From Desertivirga brevis (GTDB lineage Bacteria > Bacteroidota > Bacteroidia > Sphingobacteriales > Sphingobacteriaceae), in assembly GCF_017355835.1 (NCBI RefSeq), contig NZ_JAFEWF010000016.1:1-64000 (forward strand): 64,000 nucleotides of DNA, given 5' to 3'. Of this stretch, positions 27,629-36,045 are shown piece by piece (positions within the stretch are counted from its first letter, which is position 1; each line of letters starts with the position of its first letter). Under the pieces are notes generated by a model. That model had not been told where the DNA came from. It searched no databases and worked only from the letters and a program-made list of their open reading frames with translations. The position numbers and the translations under genes are program-made.

Positions 27629-27826
27629 TTAGCTTAAGCGGACTTTATTCGAGTTGACAAGGTATGTATACACCTTTGAAACTGAATTACTCCCCGAAAA
27701 CTTCACTGCACTTTTTACAGTTTCTTTAGTTACTCCCCATTTGTTCGCCCAAAAGGTTACTTCATCCTCCGCAAACATACTGATCAGCTCCTGATCTTTG
27801 CTGGTTAATAGCTTAGTGTTATTCAT
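27629..27826 (-). CDS. DUF3606 small protein (65 aa)
   Basis: The start is placed at ATG 27826 (MNNTKLLTSKDQELISMF); the open frame extends upstream, but that part is not protein-like. The core EVTFWANKWGVTKETVKSAV and the following VSKVYTYL match the DUF3606 pattern: a small helical domain seen in many Bacteroidota and Proteobacteria, function unknown. It stands alone with its own terminator and is divergent from lysC. Confidence 0.75.
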   Translation of the reverse strand: MNNTKLLTSKDQELISMFAEDEVTFWANKWGVTKETVKSAVKFSGSNSVSKVYTYLVNSNKVRLS

Positions 27827-28144
27827 AACAGGTGGGTTTATATTAATAGTAGAATTCGATTTTTCGGGATTTGTTTTAGAAAAAATAAGAAAAAAAGATC
27901 CCAGGATGGTAAAGGAACATCCAGGGTTAGGAGAGATTGGAGGGTGGGTTTCAGGTTGTAGTCTTTGCAAAATTTTTGCCAAACTTATTTTCCAAGATAA
28001 ATTATAAGGGGAGCTTAAATTCTAAAGCTTTTGACTAATTTTGCGCCAAATTATAGAACCTGTAGAATTGTTTACTAATAATAAGTGAACAATAATTAGT
28101 GCATGGGTTATTTAGGTTCATCTCATCAAAATATATTGCTTTAA
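27827..28144. other. Divergent intergenic region between the DUF3606 gene and lysC
   Basis: 318 bases without a convincing gene. It is A/T-rich near the DUF3606 start. It contains the lysC -7-like element and inverted repeat described separately. I see no riboswitch, repeat or RNA gene. Confidence 0.6.
28036..28092 (+). promoter_or_regulatory. lysC -7-like element and leader inverted repeat
   Basis: TAATTTTG (28036-28043) matches TAnnTTTG, but no -33 TTTG lies 19 bases upstream. Downstream, TTGTTTACT (28068-28076) and AGTGAACAA (28084-28092) form a 9-bp inverted repeat with one G-U pair and a 7-base loop. If transcription starts near 28050 the repeat lies in the leader and could be an operator or an RNA hairpin. 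Confidence 0.4.
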
Positions 28145-29458
28145 ATGAAGATCTTAAAATTTGGAGGAACATCAGTAGGAAGTCCCGAGCGGATGAAAAA
28201 ATTATTAGACATCATCCGTCCGGAAGAGAAGCAGATCGTCGTACTGTCTGCGGTATCAGGAACCACTAATAGCCTTGTAGAAATCTCACAAGCTTATTTA
28301 GACGGAGATAAGCGAAAAGCTAAACAATTAACTGATGCTTTACATGAAAAATATAAAGTATTTGTTCAGGAATTGTTTGCTACTGAAGATGGAAAGAAGA
28401 GAGGCGTTGAGTTAATCACTTACCATTTTACCCTTATTGGTTCTTTAGATACTGAGTTGTTTACTCCGGTTGAAGAGAAAATCGTTCTGGCTCAGGGTGA
28501 ATTGCTTTCTACAGCCTTATATCATTTTTATCTAGCAGAGATTGGAGTTAAGTCTGTTTTACTGCCAGCTCTTGACTTTATGAAAATAGATGAGGACAAT
28601 GAGCCGATCGTGGAATATATTGGGTCTCATTTACAAACCCTTTTAGATCAAAAAGCTGAAAATACTCTATTCATCACGCAGGGATATATTTGTAGGAATG
28701 CTTTTGGGGAAATTGATAATCTTCGCCGTGGAGGTAGCGACTTCACTGCGTCGTTGATTGGTGCTGCAATCCGTGCTGATGAAGTACAGATCTGGACCGA
28801 CATTGATGGAATGCATAACAATGATCCTCGTGTTGTTCAGGGAACAAAGCCAATTGCTCAGCTTTCTTTTGATGAAGCAGCCGAGCTTGCATATTTTGGA
28901 GCAAAGATATTACACCCGCAAAGTGTATTCCCTGCGCAGAAATATAAGATCCCAGTTCGTTTATTAAATACGATGGACCCTGCTGCTCCTGGTACTTTAA
29001 TTACCAATGATAGCGAGAAAGGCATCATCAAGTCGATTGCAGCGAAGGACGGAATTACAGCTGTAAAAATCCAATCGAGCCGCATGTTGCTCGCCTATGG
29101 TTTCCTTAGAAGGGTGTTTGAGGTATTCGAGCGTTATAAAACTCCGATCGACATGATCACTACATCTGAAGTTGCTGTATCATTGACGATAGACGATACA
29201 AAATACCTTGCAGAGATCACTAAAGAACTTGAAGACTTTGGTACGGTAGAGGTGGATCATGATCAAACGATCATCTGTGTTGTGGGCGATTTTTCTTACA
29301 ATGCTAACGGGTTTACTTCAAGTACTTTCTCAGCCTTGGCAAAGGTGCCTATCAGAATGATTTCTTACGGTGGAAGTAATTATAACATCTCTTTACTCGT
29401 TAAATCTTCCGACAAAGTTGAAGCTCTGCAAAGCTTGCACAAAAACTTATTTCAGTAA
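28145..29458 (+). CDS. lysC: Aspartate kinase (monofunctional)
   Basis: A 437-residue kinase beginning MKILKFGGTSVGSPE, the nucleotide-binding signature of aspartokinases. RRGGSDFTASLIGAA and WTDIDGMHNNDPR form the active site. The C-terminal 140 residues hold paired ACT domains (VSLTIDD; VVGDFSYNANG), the usual site of feedback inhibition by lysine or threonine. There is no homoserine dehydrogenase fused. It catalyses the first step from aspartate to lysine, diaminopimelate, threonine and methionine. lysA follows 69 bases downstream, separated by a terminator-like hairpin. Confidence 0.96.
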   Translation: MKILKFGGTSVGSPERMKKLLDIIRPEEKQIVVLSAVSGTTNSLVEISQAYLDGDKRKAKQLTDALHEKYKVFVQELFATEDGKKRGVELITYHFTLIGSLDTELFTPVEEKIVLAQGELLSTALYHFYLAEIGVKSVLLPALDFMKIDEDNEPIVEYIGSHLQTLLDQKAENTLFITQGYICRNAFGEIDNLRRGGSDFTASLIGAAIRADEVQIWTDIDGMHNNDPRVVQGTKPIAQLSFDEAAELAYFGAKILHPQSVFPAQKYKIPVRLLNTMDPAAPGTLITNDSEKGIIKSIAAKDGITAVKIQSSRMLLAYGFLRRVFEVFERYKTPIDMITTSEVAVSLTIDDTKYLAEITKELEDFGTVEVDHDQTIICVVGDFSYNANGFTSSTFSALAKVPIRMISYGGSNYNISLLVKSSDKVEALQSLHKNLFQ

Positions 29459-29495
29459 ATAATTTCTCTTTTAGGAGAAATACTAATATTTCAAT

Positions 29496-29520
29496 TCCCC
29501 CTTTTAAGGGGGATTTTTTT
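29496..29520 (+). terminator. Terminator-like hairpin between lysC and lysA
   Basis: TCCCCC pairs with GGGGGA around TTTTAA and is followed by seven T. It lies 8 bases ahead of the lysA ATG, so it could end the lysC transcript or act as an attenuator for lysA. Confidence 0.7.
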
Positions 29521-29527
29521 GATCATC

Positions 29528-30685
29528 ATGCTTAATAAAGATACTCTTTCGGCTTTTCAGCAACAGGAAACCCCCTTTTACTATTACGATCTTAATTTAC
29601 TTCAGCAAACTCTTGATTCCTGTAAAGAAGCTGCGGATAAGTATGACTTTCATGTGCATTATGCCATGAAGGCTAACTTTAACCAGAGAGTTATTGAAAA
29701 GATAAAGGAGGTTGGCTTCGGAGCAGACTGTGTGAGTGGAAACGAAGTTAAAAAGGCGATAGAGGTTGGGTTCGCTCCGGATAAGATTGTTTTTGCAGGG
29801 GTAGGTAAGTCGGACAGGGAGATTTCTTTGGCCCTGGAAAATGACATCTTCTGTTTCAATGTAGAATCAGTTCAAGAGCTTGGAGTTATTAATGAACTTG
29901 CAGCTTTGGCTGGTAAAGTAGCTAAAGTTGCGTTACGTATTAACCCTAACGTAGACGCTCATACGCATGCCAATATTACCACCGGCCTTGAAGAGAATAA
30001 ATTTGGTATTAATCAATGGGACCTGCACGCCTGTACAGATGCATTAAAGACTTTACCAAACGTAAAATTGATTGGTATTCACTTCCATATTGGTTCTCAA
30101 ATTACTAATCTGACTGTTTTCAAAAGCCTCTGTGTAAAGGTTAATGAAATCAGTAGTTGGTTCGAAGAGCGTGGTTTTCACTTGAGTATTTTAAATGTAG
30201 GCGGAGGCTTGGGGATTGACTACCATAATCCGGACGAGAAACCTGTTGCTGACTTCGAGCATTACTTCCAGATCTTTGACCAATTCCTTGAGAGAAAGGC
30301 TGGGCAGGAAGTTCATTTTGAGTTAGGCCGGGCTTTGGTTGCACATTCCGGCACGTTAATAAGCAGAATACTTTACGTGAAGAACGGGATTAAGAAACAT
30401 TTTCTTGTGCTGGATGCAGGAATGACCGAGCTTATGCGTCCGGCATTATATCAGGCTTATCATAAGATCGAGAATATATCGAGAACAGAAGGAGAGGTGG
30501 TTAAGTATGACATTGTTGGTCCGATCTGCGAGTCGACCGATTGCTTTGGTAAAGAAGTAGAGATGCCTGCATCGTTACGAGGGGATTTGATTGCTATCCG
30601 CTCGGCTGGCGCTTATGGGGAGGTGATGGCGTCAAGGTATAACCTTAGGGAGGACGTCAGGAGCTTTTATTACCAAGCTGATTGA
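29528..30685 (+). CDS. lysA: Diaminopimelate decarboxylase
   Basis: A 385-residue fold-type III PLP enzyme. ATG 29528 is chosen over an in-frame TTG nine bases earlier that overlaps the hairpin's T-run. The PLP lysine is Lys48 in HYAMKANFN; other conserved parts are GIHFHIGSQ, NVGGGLGIDY and GPICESTDCFGKE, whose Cys completes the active site across the dimer. It converts meso-diaminopimelate to lysine, the last step of the pathway begun by lysC. Its last 29 bases overlap the convergent cheB gene. Confidence 0.95.
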   Translation: MLNKDTLSAFQQQETPFYYYDLNLLQQTLDSCKEAADKYDFHVHYAMKANFNQRVIEKIKEVGFGADCVSGNEVKKAIEVGFAPDKIVFAGVGKSDREISLALENDIFCFNVESVQELGVINELAALAGKVAKVALRINPNVDAHTHANITTGLEENKFGINQWDLHACTDALKTLPNVKLIGIHFHIGSQITNLTVFKSLCVKVNEISSWFEERGFHLSILNVGGGLGIDYHNPDEKPVADFEHYFQIFDQFLERKAGQEVHFELGRALVAHSGTLISRILYVKNGIKKHFLVLDAGMTELMRPALYQAYHKIENISRTEGEVVKYDIVGPICESTDCFGKEVEMPASLRGDLIAIRSAGAYGEVMASRYNLREDVRSFYYQAD

Positions 30686-31247
30686 TCAGCTCTGCCATCT
30701 TGTACTTGGATAGAATGTAATCAGGCTTCATTTTACTTAAGGCTTGCGCGGGCATATACTTAATTTCAGCTTCTTCCGGATCCTGAACAATTGTTAGTCC
30801 GCCTGCTTGTTGAATAGCCTTCAATCCGGCACTTCCGTCTGCGTTTGCTCCCGATAGAAGGAAGGCAGCTGTCTTATCTTTATAAACATCTGCTGCTGTC
30901 TGGAATGTTGCATCAATGGCAGGTCGCGAATGGAGGATCTTTTCAGAATAATCCAAAGAAAGAGTTCTGTCATCCTCTATGAGAAGGTGGTAGTCGGCCG
31001 GCGCCAAATAAATAATTCCTGGCAAAATATCTTCCTTTTCTTCGGCTTCCTTTACCTCCCAGCTAGTTCGGGAAGCCAGTAATGCTGTTAATGTAGATTC
31101 AAAACTGCTTTTGCGGTGAATAATAATGATAATAGCGAAGGGAAGATCTTTTTTAAGATCTGGCAAAATTCGAAGGATAACCTCCAGGGAGCCAGCTGAT
31201 CCACCTATCAGGACCAGGTCGATTTTCCTTAAGCTATCTTTCTCCAT
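30657..31247 (-). CDS. cheB: CheB-type protein-glutamate methylesterase, catalytic domain only
   Basis: A 196-residue stand-alone methylesterase domain without the usual receiver. The catalytic triad is visible: Ser17 in LIGGSAGS, His44 in IIIIHRKS and Asp137 in LSGANADGSAG. CheB removes methyl groups from glutamates of chemoreceptors or deamidates glutamines. It overlaps the cheR end by 19 bases and is last in a five-gene minus-strand operon with two histidine kinases. No chemoreceptor, CheA or CheW lies in the window, so the substrate may be a kinase coiled coil instead (inference). It also overlaps the end of lysA by 29 bases. Confidence 0.9.
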   Translation of the reverse strand: MEKDSLRKIDLVLIGGSAGSLEVILRILPDLKKDLPFAIIIIIHRKSSFESTLTALLASRTSWEVKEAEEKEDILPGIIYLAPADYHLLIEDDRTLSLDYSEKILHSRPAIDATFQTAADVYKDKTAAFLLSGANADGSAGLKAIQQAGGLTIVQDPEEAEIKYMPAQALSKMKPDYILSKYKMAELINQLGNKSS

Positions 31248-32056
31248 ATTTTCTCCTTTGCATTAATAGCTTTATAATGAGATGCAACAGAGGAGAATCG
31301 AAGGGTTTCTTTAGATCCTAAAGCGAGGAAACCAAGATTATCCAGACTTTCCGTAAAAAGTTCAAACACCCGGGTCTGCAGTTGTCTGTCAAAGTAAATT
31401 AAAACGTTACGGCATAGTATCAACTGGAACTCGTTGAAGGAACGGTCTGAAACGAGGTTATGGGTGGAAAATATCATTTTACTGCTGAGCGAACTTTCAA
31501 ACTTGGCCATATCATAGTTCGCAGAATAATAGGATGAAAATTCCTCCTTGCCTCCCGAATTGATATAATTCTCCGAGTATTGTTTCATCTGGGTTAGAGG
31601 AAAAATTCCATTGCTAGCACGCTCAAGTACTTCCGGATTTATATCTGTAGCATATAGAAGCGACTTATGCAATATGTTGGCTTCCTTAAGCAAGATGGCC
31701 ATAGAAAAAACTTCCTCGCCTGTAGCGCAGCCCGCATGCCAGATCCTGACTACCGGATAGGTACCTAAAACCGGCAGAACTTCTTCCCTTAATGTTTTAT
31801 AAAAAGAGGGATCCCTAAACATTTCAGTTACAGGAACTGTAATTTGTTCCACAAACCTTCTTACATATTGAGGGTCGTGCATCAAGCGGTAACGGAATTC
31901 AGCAAAGCTTGGAAAGCGATCCAGTGTGAAAAGGCGATTTATCCTACGTTTGAGAGACGCCTTTGAGTAATCGGTGAAATCGTAACCATGATGCTCAAGC
32001 AGATCGTTCAAAAGCACTTTTATCTCATCATCCTGTACAACTTTCAGCTCAAACAT
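31229..32056 (-). CDS. cheR: CheR-type protein-glutamate methyltransferase
   Basis: A 275-residue enzyme with the complete CheR layout: an all-helical N-terminal domain (residues 1-80), then the SAM-binding Rossmann domain with IWHAGCATGEEVFSMA (motif I), LLYATDINPEVLERA, and LILCRNVLIYFD. It would methylate glutamates using S-adenosylmethionine. It begins one base after the stop of the receiver gene and overlaps cheB. The pairing with CheB and a hybrid kinase, rather than an MCP, suggests reversible methylation tunes a non-flagellar sensory pathway (inference). Confidence 0.93.
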   Translation of the reverse strand: MFELKVVQDDEIKVLLNDLLEHHGYDFTDYSKASLKRRINRLFTLDRFPSFAEFRYRLMHDPQYVRRFVEQITVPVTEMFRDPSFYKTLREEVLPVLGTYPVVRIWHAGCATGEEVFSMAILLKEANILHKSLLYATDINPEVLERASNGIFPLTQMKQYSENYINSGGKEEFSSYYSANYDMAKFESSLSSKMIFSTHNLVSDRSFNEFQLILCRNVLIYFDRQLQTRVFELFTESLDNLGFLALGSKETLRFSSVASHYKAINAKEKIWRKIA

Positions 32057-32057
32057 C

Positions 32058-32426
32058 TTATTTTAAGTATTCATCTATTATTAACATTAAGGAATCCACA
32101 TTTACAGGTTTTGATATATAAGCGTTTGCACCAGCCTCCAGGCACTTCTCCCTGTCGCCAACCATTGCCTGGGCAGTAACCGCAACAATAGGCACCTGAG
32201 AAATATTGTCTCCTAGCCTGATCACTGATATCGCTTCATAACCATCCATGTCGGGCATCATCATATCCATAAGAATAATGCCAACTTCAGTGCTATGAGC
32301 GTAAAGAAGGTCTAATCCCTCCTCGGCGGTAGTGGCAGTAAGACAGGTGAAACCTTTAGCTTTTAGTACGGCCTTTAATGCGAAGATGTTTCTAGGGTCG
32401 TCGTCAATAATTAAAATACTCTTCAT
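32058..32426 (-). CDS. Single-domain response regulator
   Basis: A 122-residue CheY-like receiver: acidic pocket IDDD (7-10), phosphoacceptor Asp54 in LMDMMMPDMDG, conserved Thr in VAVTAQAM and Lys in YISKPV. There is no output domain. It starts 4 bases after the stop of the hybrid kinase gene and lies 1 base before cheR. It closely resembles the last receiver of that kinase (for example MVGDREKCLEAGANAYISKP against MTGDREKCIKAGASDYISKP), suggesting duplication and a phosphorelay or phosphate-sink role. Confidence 0.93.
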   Translation of the reverse strand: MKSILIIDDDPRNIFALKAVLKAKGFTCLTATTAEEGLDLLYAHSTEVGIILMDMMMPDMDGYEAISVIRLGDNISQVPIVAVTAQAMVGDREKCLEAGANAYISKPVNVDSLMLIIDEYLK

Positions 32427-32430
32427 TGAC

Positions 32431-35400
32431 TTAAATATTTTTGTTGTAAAGCCATACTCTTAGCAGGGAAATCAGTTGATCAATATCCACTGGTTTCGAA
32501 ATGTAGTCTGACGCACCAGCTTTTATGCACTTCTCCCTGTCTCCGGTCATCGCTTTTGCCGTTACAGCAAGTATTGGGAGATCGCGGTATTTATAATTTT
32601 TCCTAATCTTGGAAGTAGTTTCATAGCCGTCCATCTCTGGCATCATCATATCCATCAAAACTACATCAACCTGAGGATTCTCTTCCAGGATTTTTAAAGC
32701 TTCCTTACCGTCAGTAGCAGAAAGAACTTTCATTTTAGCCTGTTCGAGGGCCTTAGTAAGCGAAAAGATATTCCTTACATCATCATCTGCAATAAGTACT
32801 GTCTTATTCTCTAAGACCTCATTTAATTCAGCGAGGTTCTTTTTGCTGCCATTCTCCGCAGGATGTTTCTCCTCGATCAAATGCAGGAATAAAGCAACCT
32901 CATCAAGGATTCGCTGGTAGGAGTGGGCTGTTTTCATTACAATACTGTCAGCGTATTGCTTCAGTTTTTTTTCTTCTGTTTTCGAAAGATTTTTGCCCGT
33001 GAAAATGATGATGGGCAAGTTCTCCAATCCATCATTCTTTTTGATTTCCTCCAGAGCCTGATATGCATTTGGATCAGGAATTCCCATATCCAGTATAACG
33101 CAATCCACATTCCTGTCTTTTAGGGCAGAAACACCTTCATTAACAGATTCTTTTATTTCTGTTACAACCTGGAAGGTTGAGAGGAAGTAAGCGAGAGCTT
33201 CTGCATGCTTGGTGTTTTCCTCAATGATCAGCACCTTTTTCGGATGCCTGTTGAGGGCATCTTCCAATTTGCTAAACATGTTCTGCATTTGCTCTAAAGC
33301 AATCGGCTTATTAATAAAGTCTACCGCACCTTTAACAAGGCTTTCTTTTTTTGCATCCAGGGCCGACATGATGTGGACGGGAATATGTCTGGTATCCTGA
33401 CTCGACTTAAGTTCTTCCATTACCTCCCAACCATCCTTCACGGGCAGTTGAATGTCGAGCAGTACGGCAACCGGTTTGTAATGACGGGCCATCTGTATCC
33501 CATAATCGCCCTGAGTGGCTACAATACCTTTATATCCTCGCTTCCGGGTGAAGCTCAATAAGGTTTTTGCAAAGTTCAAGTCATCTTCAACGATCAAAAC
33601 AACAGTCTCTCCGGGTTTTATACTTTCCCTGTCATCGGCAACTATTTGCGGAATTTCTGCTACTGGTATCCTAGGCGATGCTTCTTGAGCAGCAACGCTT
33701 GCTGGAGGCGCAGGAGTCTCGGTTTCAGCTGCGGGTGTAGAAAGCCGTCCTGCGGTTAAATCCACCGAGGCACTGCTTCCCTCAACCGGCAATACAACGG
33801 AAAATTCACTTCCTTTATTAGCTTCGCTCTTTAACGAAATATCTCCTCCCAAAAGCCGCGAAAGCTCGCGACTAATAGACAACCCTAATCCAGTACCTCC
33901 ATACTTTCTTCTGGTAGAGCCATCCGCCTGCTGGAATGCCTCGAAAACTTGTTTTTGTTTTTCCGCCGGAATTCCAATCCCTGTATCTGTTACTGAAAAA
34001 CGCACAAACTTGTTATTCCCTTCAGGAACGGAGATTGAAAGCTTCACAAAGCCTTTTGCTGTAAATTTAAGGGCATTAGAAAGAAGGTTTTTTAAGATCT
34101 GCTCCAGACGAAGTTTATCAGTGATAATGCCCGATGGAGTATCAGAGCTGACTTCAAATTGCAAGTCGAGGCCTTTATCTCTTGCGATAGGGGTAAATAA
34201 GCCTTTCATATCACTCACTATTTCCTGAAGCGAAGTTTCTACAAATTCAAGCTCCATCTTACCTGCTTCGATCTTTGAAAGATCAAGTATTTCATCGATC
34301 AGAGATAAGAGACCATTTCCCGAACTTTGAATTACTTTCGCGTATTCAATTTGATCTTCATTCAAGTTCTTCTCCGGGTTCTCGGTCATTAGCCTTGACA
34401 GCAGGAGAATGGAGTTAAGAGGAGTACGTAATTCATGCGACATGTTGGCCAGGAACTCCGACTTATATTTGGTGCTCAACTCCAGTTCTTCTGCTTTGCG
34501 CTGTATCTCAAGGTTGCGCTCCACGATCAGCTGATTTTTTTCTTCTAATGTGCTGCTCCTTACCTCAAGTTCTTTATTCGCCTGCAATAATTCCTCTTGT
34601 TGTACTCTTAGTTCTTCTTCGGAAGATTGGAGCTTAAGCGCCTGGGCCTCTAATTCTGTATTCAAGTTTTCTAGCTCGGAGTGTTGGGCCTGCAGTTCCT
34701 CTGATTGTGCTTGCGTCTCTTCCAAAAGCTGTTGTAACCTCTTCCTGTTTTGTGCAGTAATGATGGCCAGACCTATGCCTCTGGAGATACTTTTGAAGTA
34801 ATCCAGATGACGTTCTGTATATTCTTTAAATGAAGCAACTTCAATTACACCCACAAGCTCGTCATTTTGCACAATAGGTAAAATGTACAAATGGGCGGGT
34901 TTAGCCTCACCACTCGCATAAGTAATTATGATACCTTCTTCAGACGGCTGATCCAGCTTTATCGGCTTTTTACTTGAGGCCACTTGCCCTACCATACCCT
35001 CACCGATCTCGATCCGTTGCTTTTTATTGCGATTTAACGCATAACCAGATACGAGTTCCAACTGATCAATTTCGGTAGCAAGGTAAAAGGCACCTACATG
35101 ACTGTCGGTGTATTCGACCACGCAACTAAGAACGTCGCCTGTAAGTTGATCAAGATCTTTCTCACCCACCATCGTTTCGTTCAGAGCAGCTATACTACTT
35201 TGAAGCCATTCATTGTCAGAAAGAACGGTAAATGAATATTGGAGAGATTCGGCCATTTTGTTCAAAGAAAGTGCAAGGCTTCCTAAGGTGTCTTTTTCGT
35301 TTTGGTCTTCAATCTTTATAGTATAGTTTCCGTTTGAAATTTTATCTGCTACGCCTTCGATGATTTGCAATCGTTTGGTCACTTCCTGATCTTTCTCACT

Positions 35401-36045
35401 AAGTTGCAGGTACAGTTCAGTGCGTTCTTCTATGTCTTTCTTGGCCCGGAAGTAGGAAACTAGGGTAATGATGATAGACATTATAGCGGCAAGAACGATC
35501 AGGATTGGAGTGAAGATGGCGAACTTGTTCATCTTCTCAGTCCTTTCCTTTAGAAGCCTGTTCTCCTCAGCGACCATCTTTTTTACAACGGCCCTGGCCT
35601 GGTCCATGTAGATCTTTCCTGAGATCATGTCCTTTACGTCTGCAGACCCTACACTTTTTTTATAGTTAAGAACCTGGTCCAAACGTTTGAGGCGTTTTAA
35701 GGCAATATTTTGCAACACGTCAGAGTTTCGCTGCTGCGCCTCGTTGTCGGCAGTCAACTGCCTTACATGAGCTATTGAAGACTCCGCTCTTTCGAAGGCT
35801 CCGTTATATGGCTCCAGGAAATCATCTATACCCGTAAGCAGATATCCGCGCTGGCCGGTTTCGGCATCCTTCAGAATAGAAATTGTATTTTCTAATTCCC
35901 TGATCACTTCATTTGTCCTGTCAACTTGCTTAGAGCTTTGGAGAAGATTTTGAATACTTATATAAGATGCAATTGAACTTACCAGCAATAGTAACAGCGA
36001 TAAGCCATAACCTAATTGCAGATTTTTAGTTGCAGTTGATTTCAT
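32431..36045 (-). CDS. Hybrid histidine kinase: CHASE3-HAMP-GAF-coiled coil-HisKA-HATPase-REC-REC-REC
   Basis: A 1204-residue membrane kinase. TM1 (about 12-30) and TM2 (about 176-197) flank a CHASE3-like periplasmic domain. HAMP-like (about 215-270), GAF (about 285-420), a long Gln/Glu-rich coiled coil (about 425-525), HisKA (SHELRTPLNSILLLSRL) and an HATPase with GIGIP and GGTGLGLSI follow. Three receivers end the protein, with Asp in LLDIQLP, ILDMGIP and LMDMMMPEMDG. It overlaps the upstream kinase gene by 20 bases. The coiled coil holds repeated EEL/QAQ blocks like the kinase at 42602 and is a conceivable target for the CheR/CheB pair. The signal is unknown. Confidence 0.92.
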   Translation of the reverse strand: MKSTATKNLQLGYGLSLLLLLVSSIASYISIQNLLQSSKQVDRTNEVIRELENTISILKDAETGQRGYLLTGIDDFLEPYNGAFERAESSIAHVRQLTADNEAQQRNSDVLQNIALKRLKRLDQVLNYKKSVGSADVKDMISGKIYMDQARAVVKKMVAEENRLLKERTEKMNKFAIFTPILIVLAAIMSIIITLVSYFRAKKDIEERTELYLQLSEKDQEVTKRLQIIEGVADKISNGNYTIKIEDQNEKDTLGSLALSLNKMAESLQYSFTVLSDNEWLQSSIAALNETMVGEKDLDQLTGDVLSCVVEYTDSHVGAFYLATEIDQLELVSGYALNRNKKQRIEIGEGMVGQVASSKKPIKLDQPSEEGIIITYASGEAKPAHLYILPIVQNDELVGVIEVASFKEYTERHLDYFKSISRGIGLAIITAQNRKRLQQLLEETQAQSEELQAQHSELENLNTELEAQALKLQSSEEELRVQQEELLQANKELEVRSSTLEEKNQLIVERNLEIQRKAEELELSTKYKSEFLANMSHELRTPLNSILLLSRLMTENPEKNLNEDQIEYAKVIQSSGNGLLSLIDEILDLSKIEAGKMELEFVETSLQEIVSDMKGLFTPIARDKGLDLQFEVSSDTPSGIITDKLRLEQILKNLLSNALKFTAKGFVKLSISVPEGNNKFVRFSVTDTGIGIPAEKQKQVFEAFQQADGSTRRKYGGTGLGLSISRELSRLLGGDISLKSEANKGSEFSVVLPVEGSSASVDLTAGRLSTPAAETETPAPPASVAAQEASPRIPVAEIPQIVADDRESIKPGETVVLIVEDDLNFAKTLLSFTRKRGYKGIVATQGDYGIQMARHYKPVAVLLDIQLPVKDGWEVMEELKSSQDTRHIPVHIMSALDAKKESLVKGAVDFINKPIALEQMQNMFSKLEDALNRHPKKVLIIEENTKHAEALAYFLSTFQVVTEIKESVNEGVSALKDRNVDCVILDMGIPDPNAYQALEEIKKNDGLENLPIIIFTGKNLSKTEEKKLKQYADSIVMKTAHSYQRILDEVALFLHLIEEKHPAENGSKKNLAELNEVLENKTVLIADDDVRNIFSLTKALEQAKMKVLSATDGKEALKILEENPQVDVVLMDMMMPEMDGYETTSKIRKNYKYRDLPILAVTAKAMTGDREKCIKAGASDYISKPVDIDQLISLLRVWLYNKNI

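Noticed and set aside
27629..27982. A 117-codon version of the DUF3606 gene
   Set aside because: The extra N-terminal part is not protein-like; the domain begins just after the ATG at 27826.
27983..28144. A lysine riboswitch ahead of lysC
   Set aside because: The leader is only about 95 bases after the proposed start and shows a single small inverted repeat, far too little for the known lysine aptamer.
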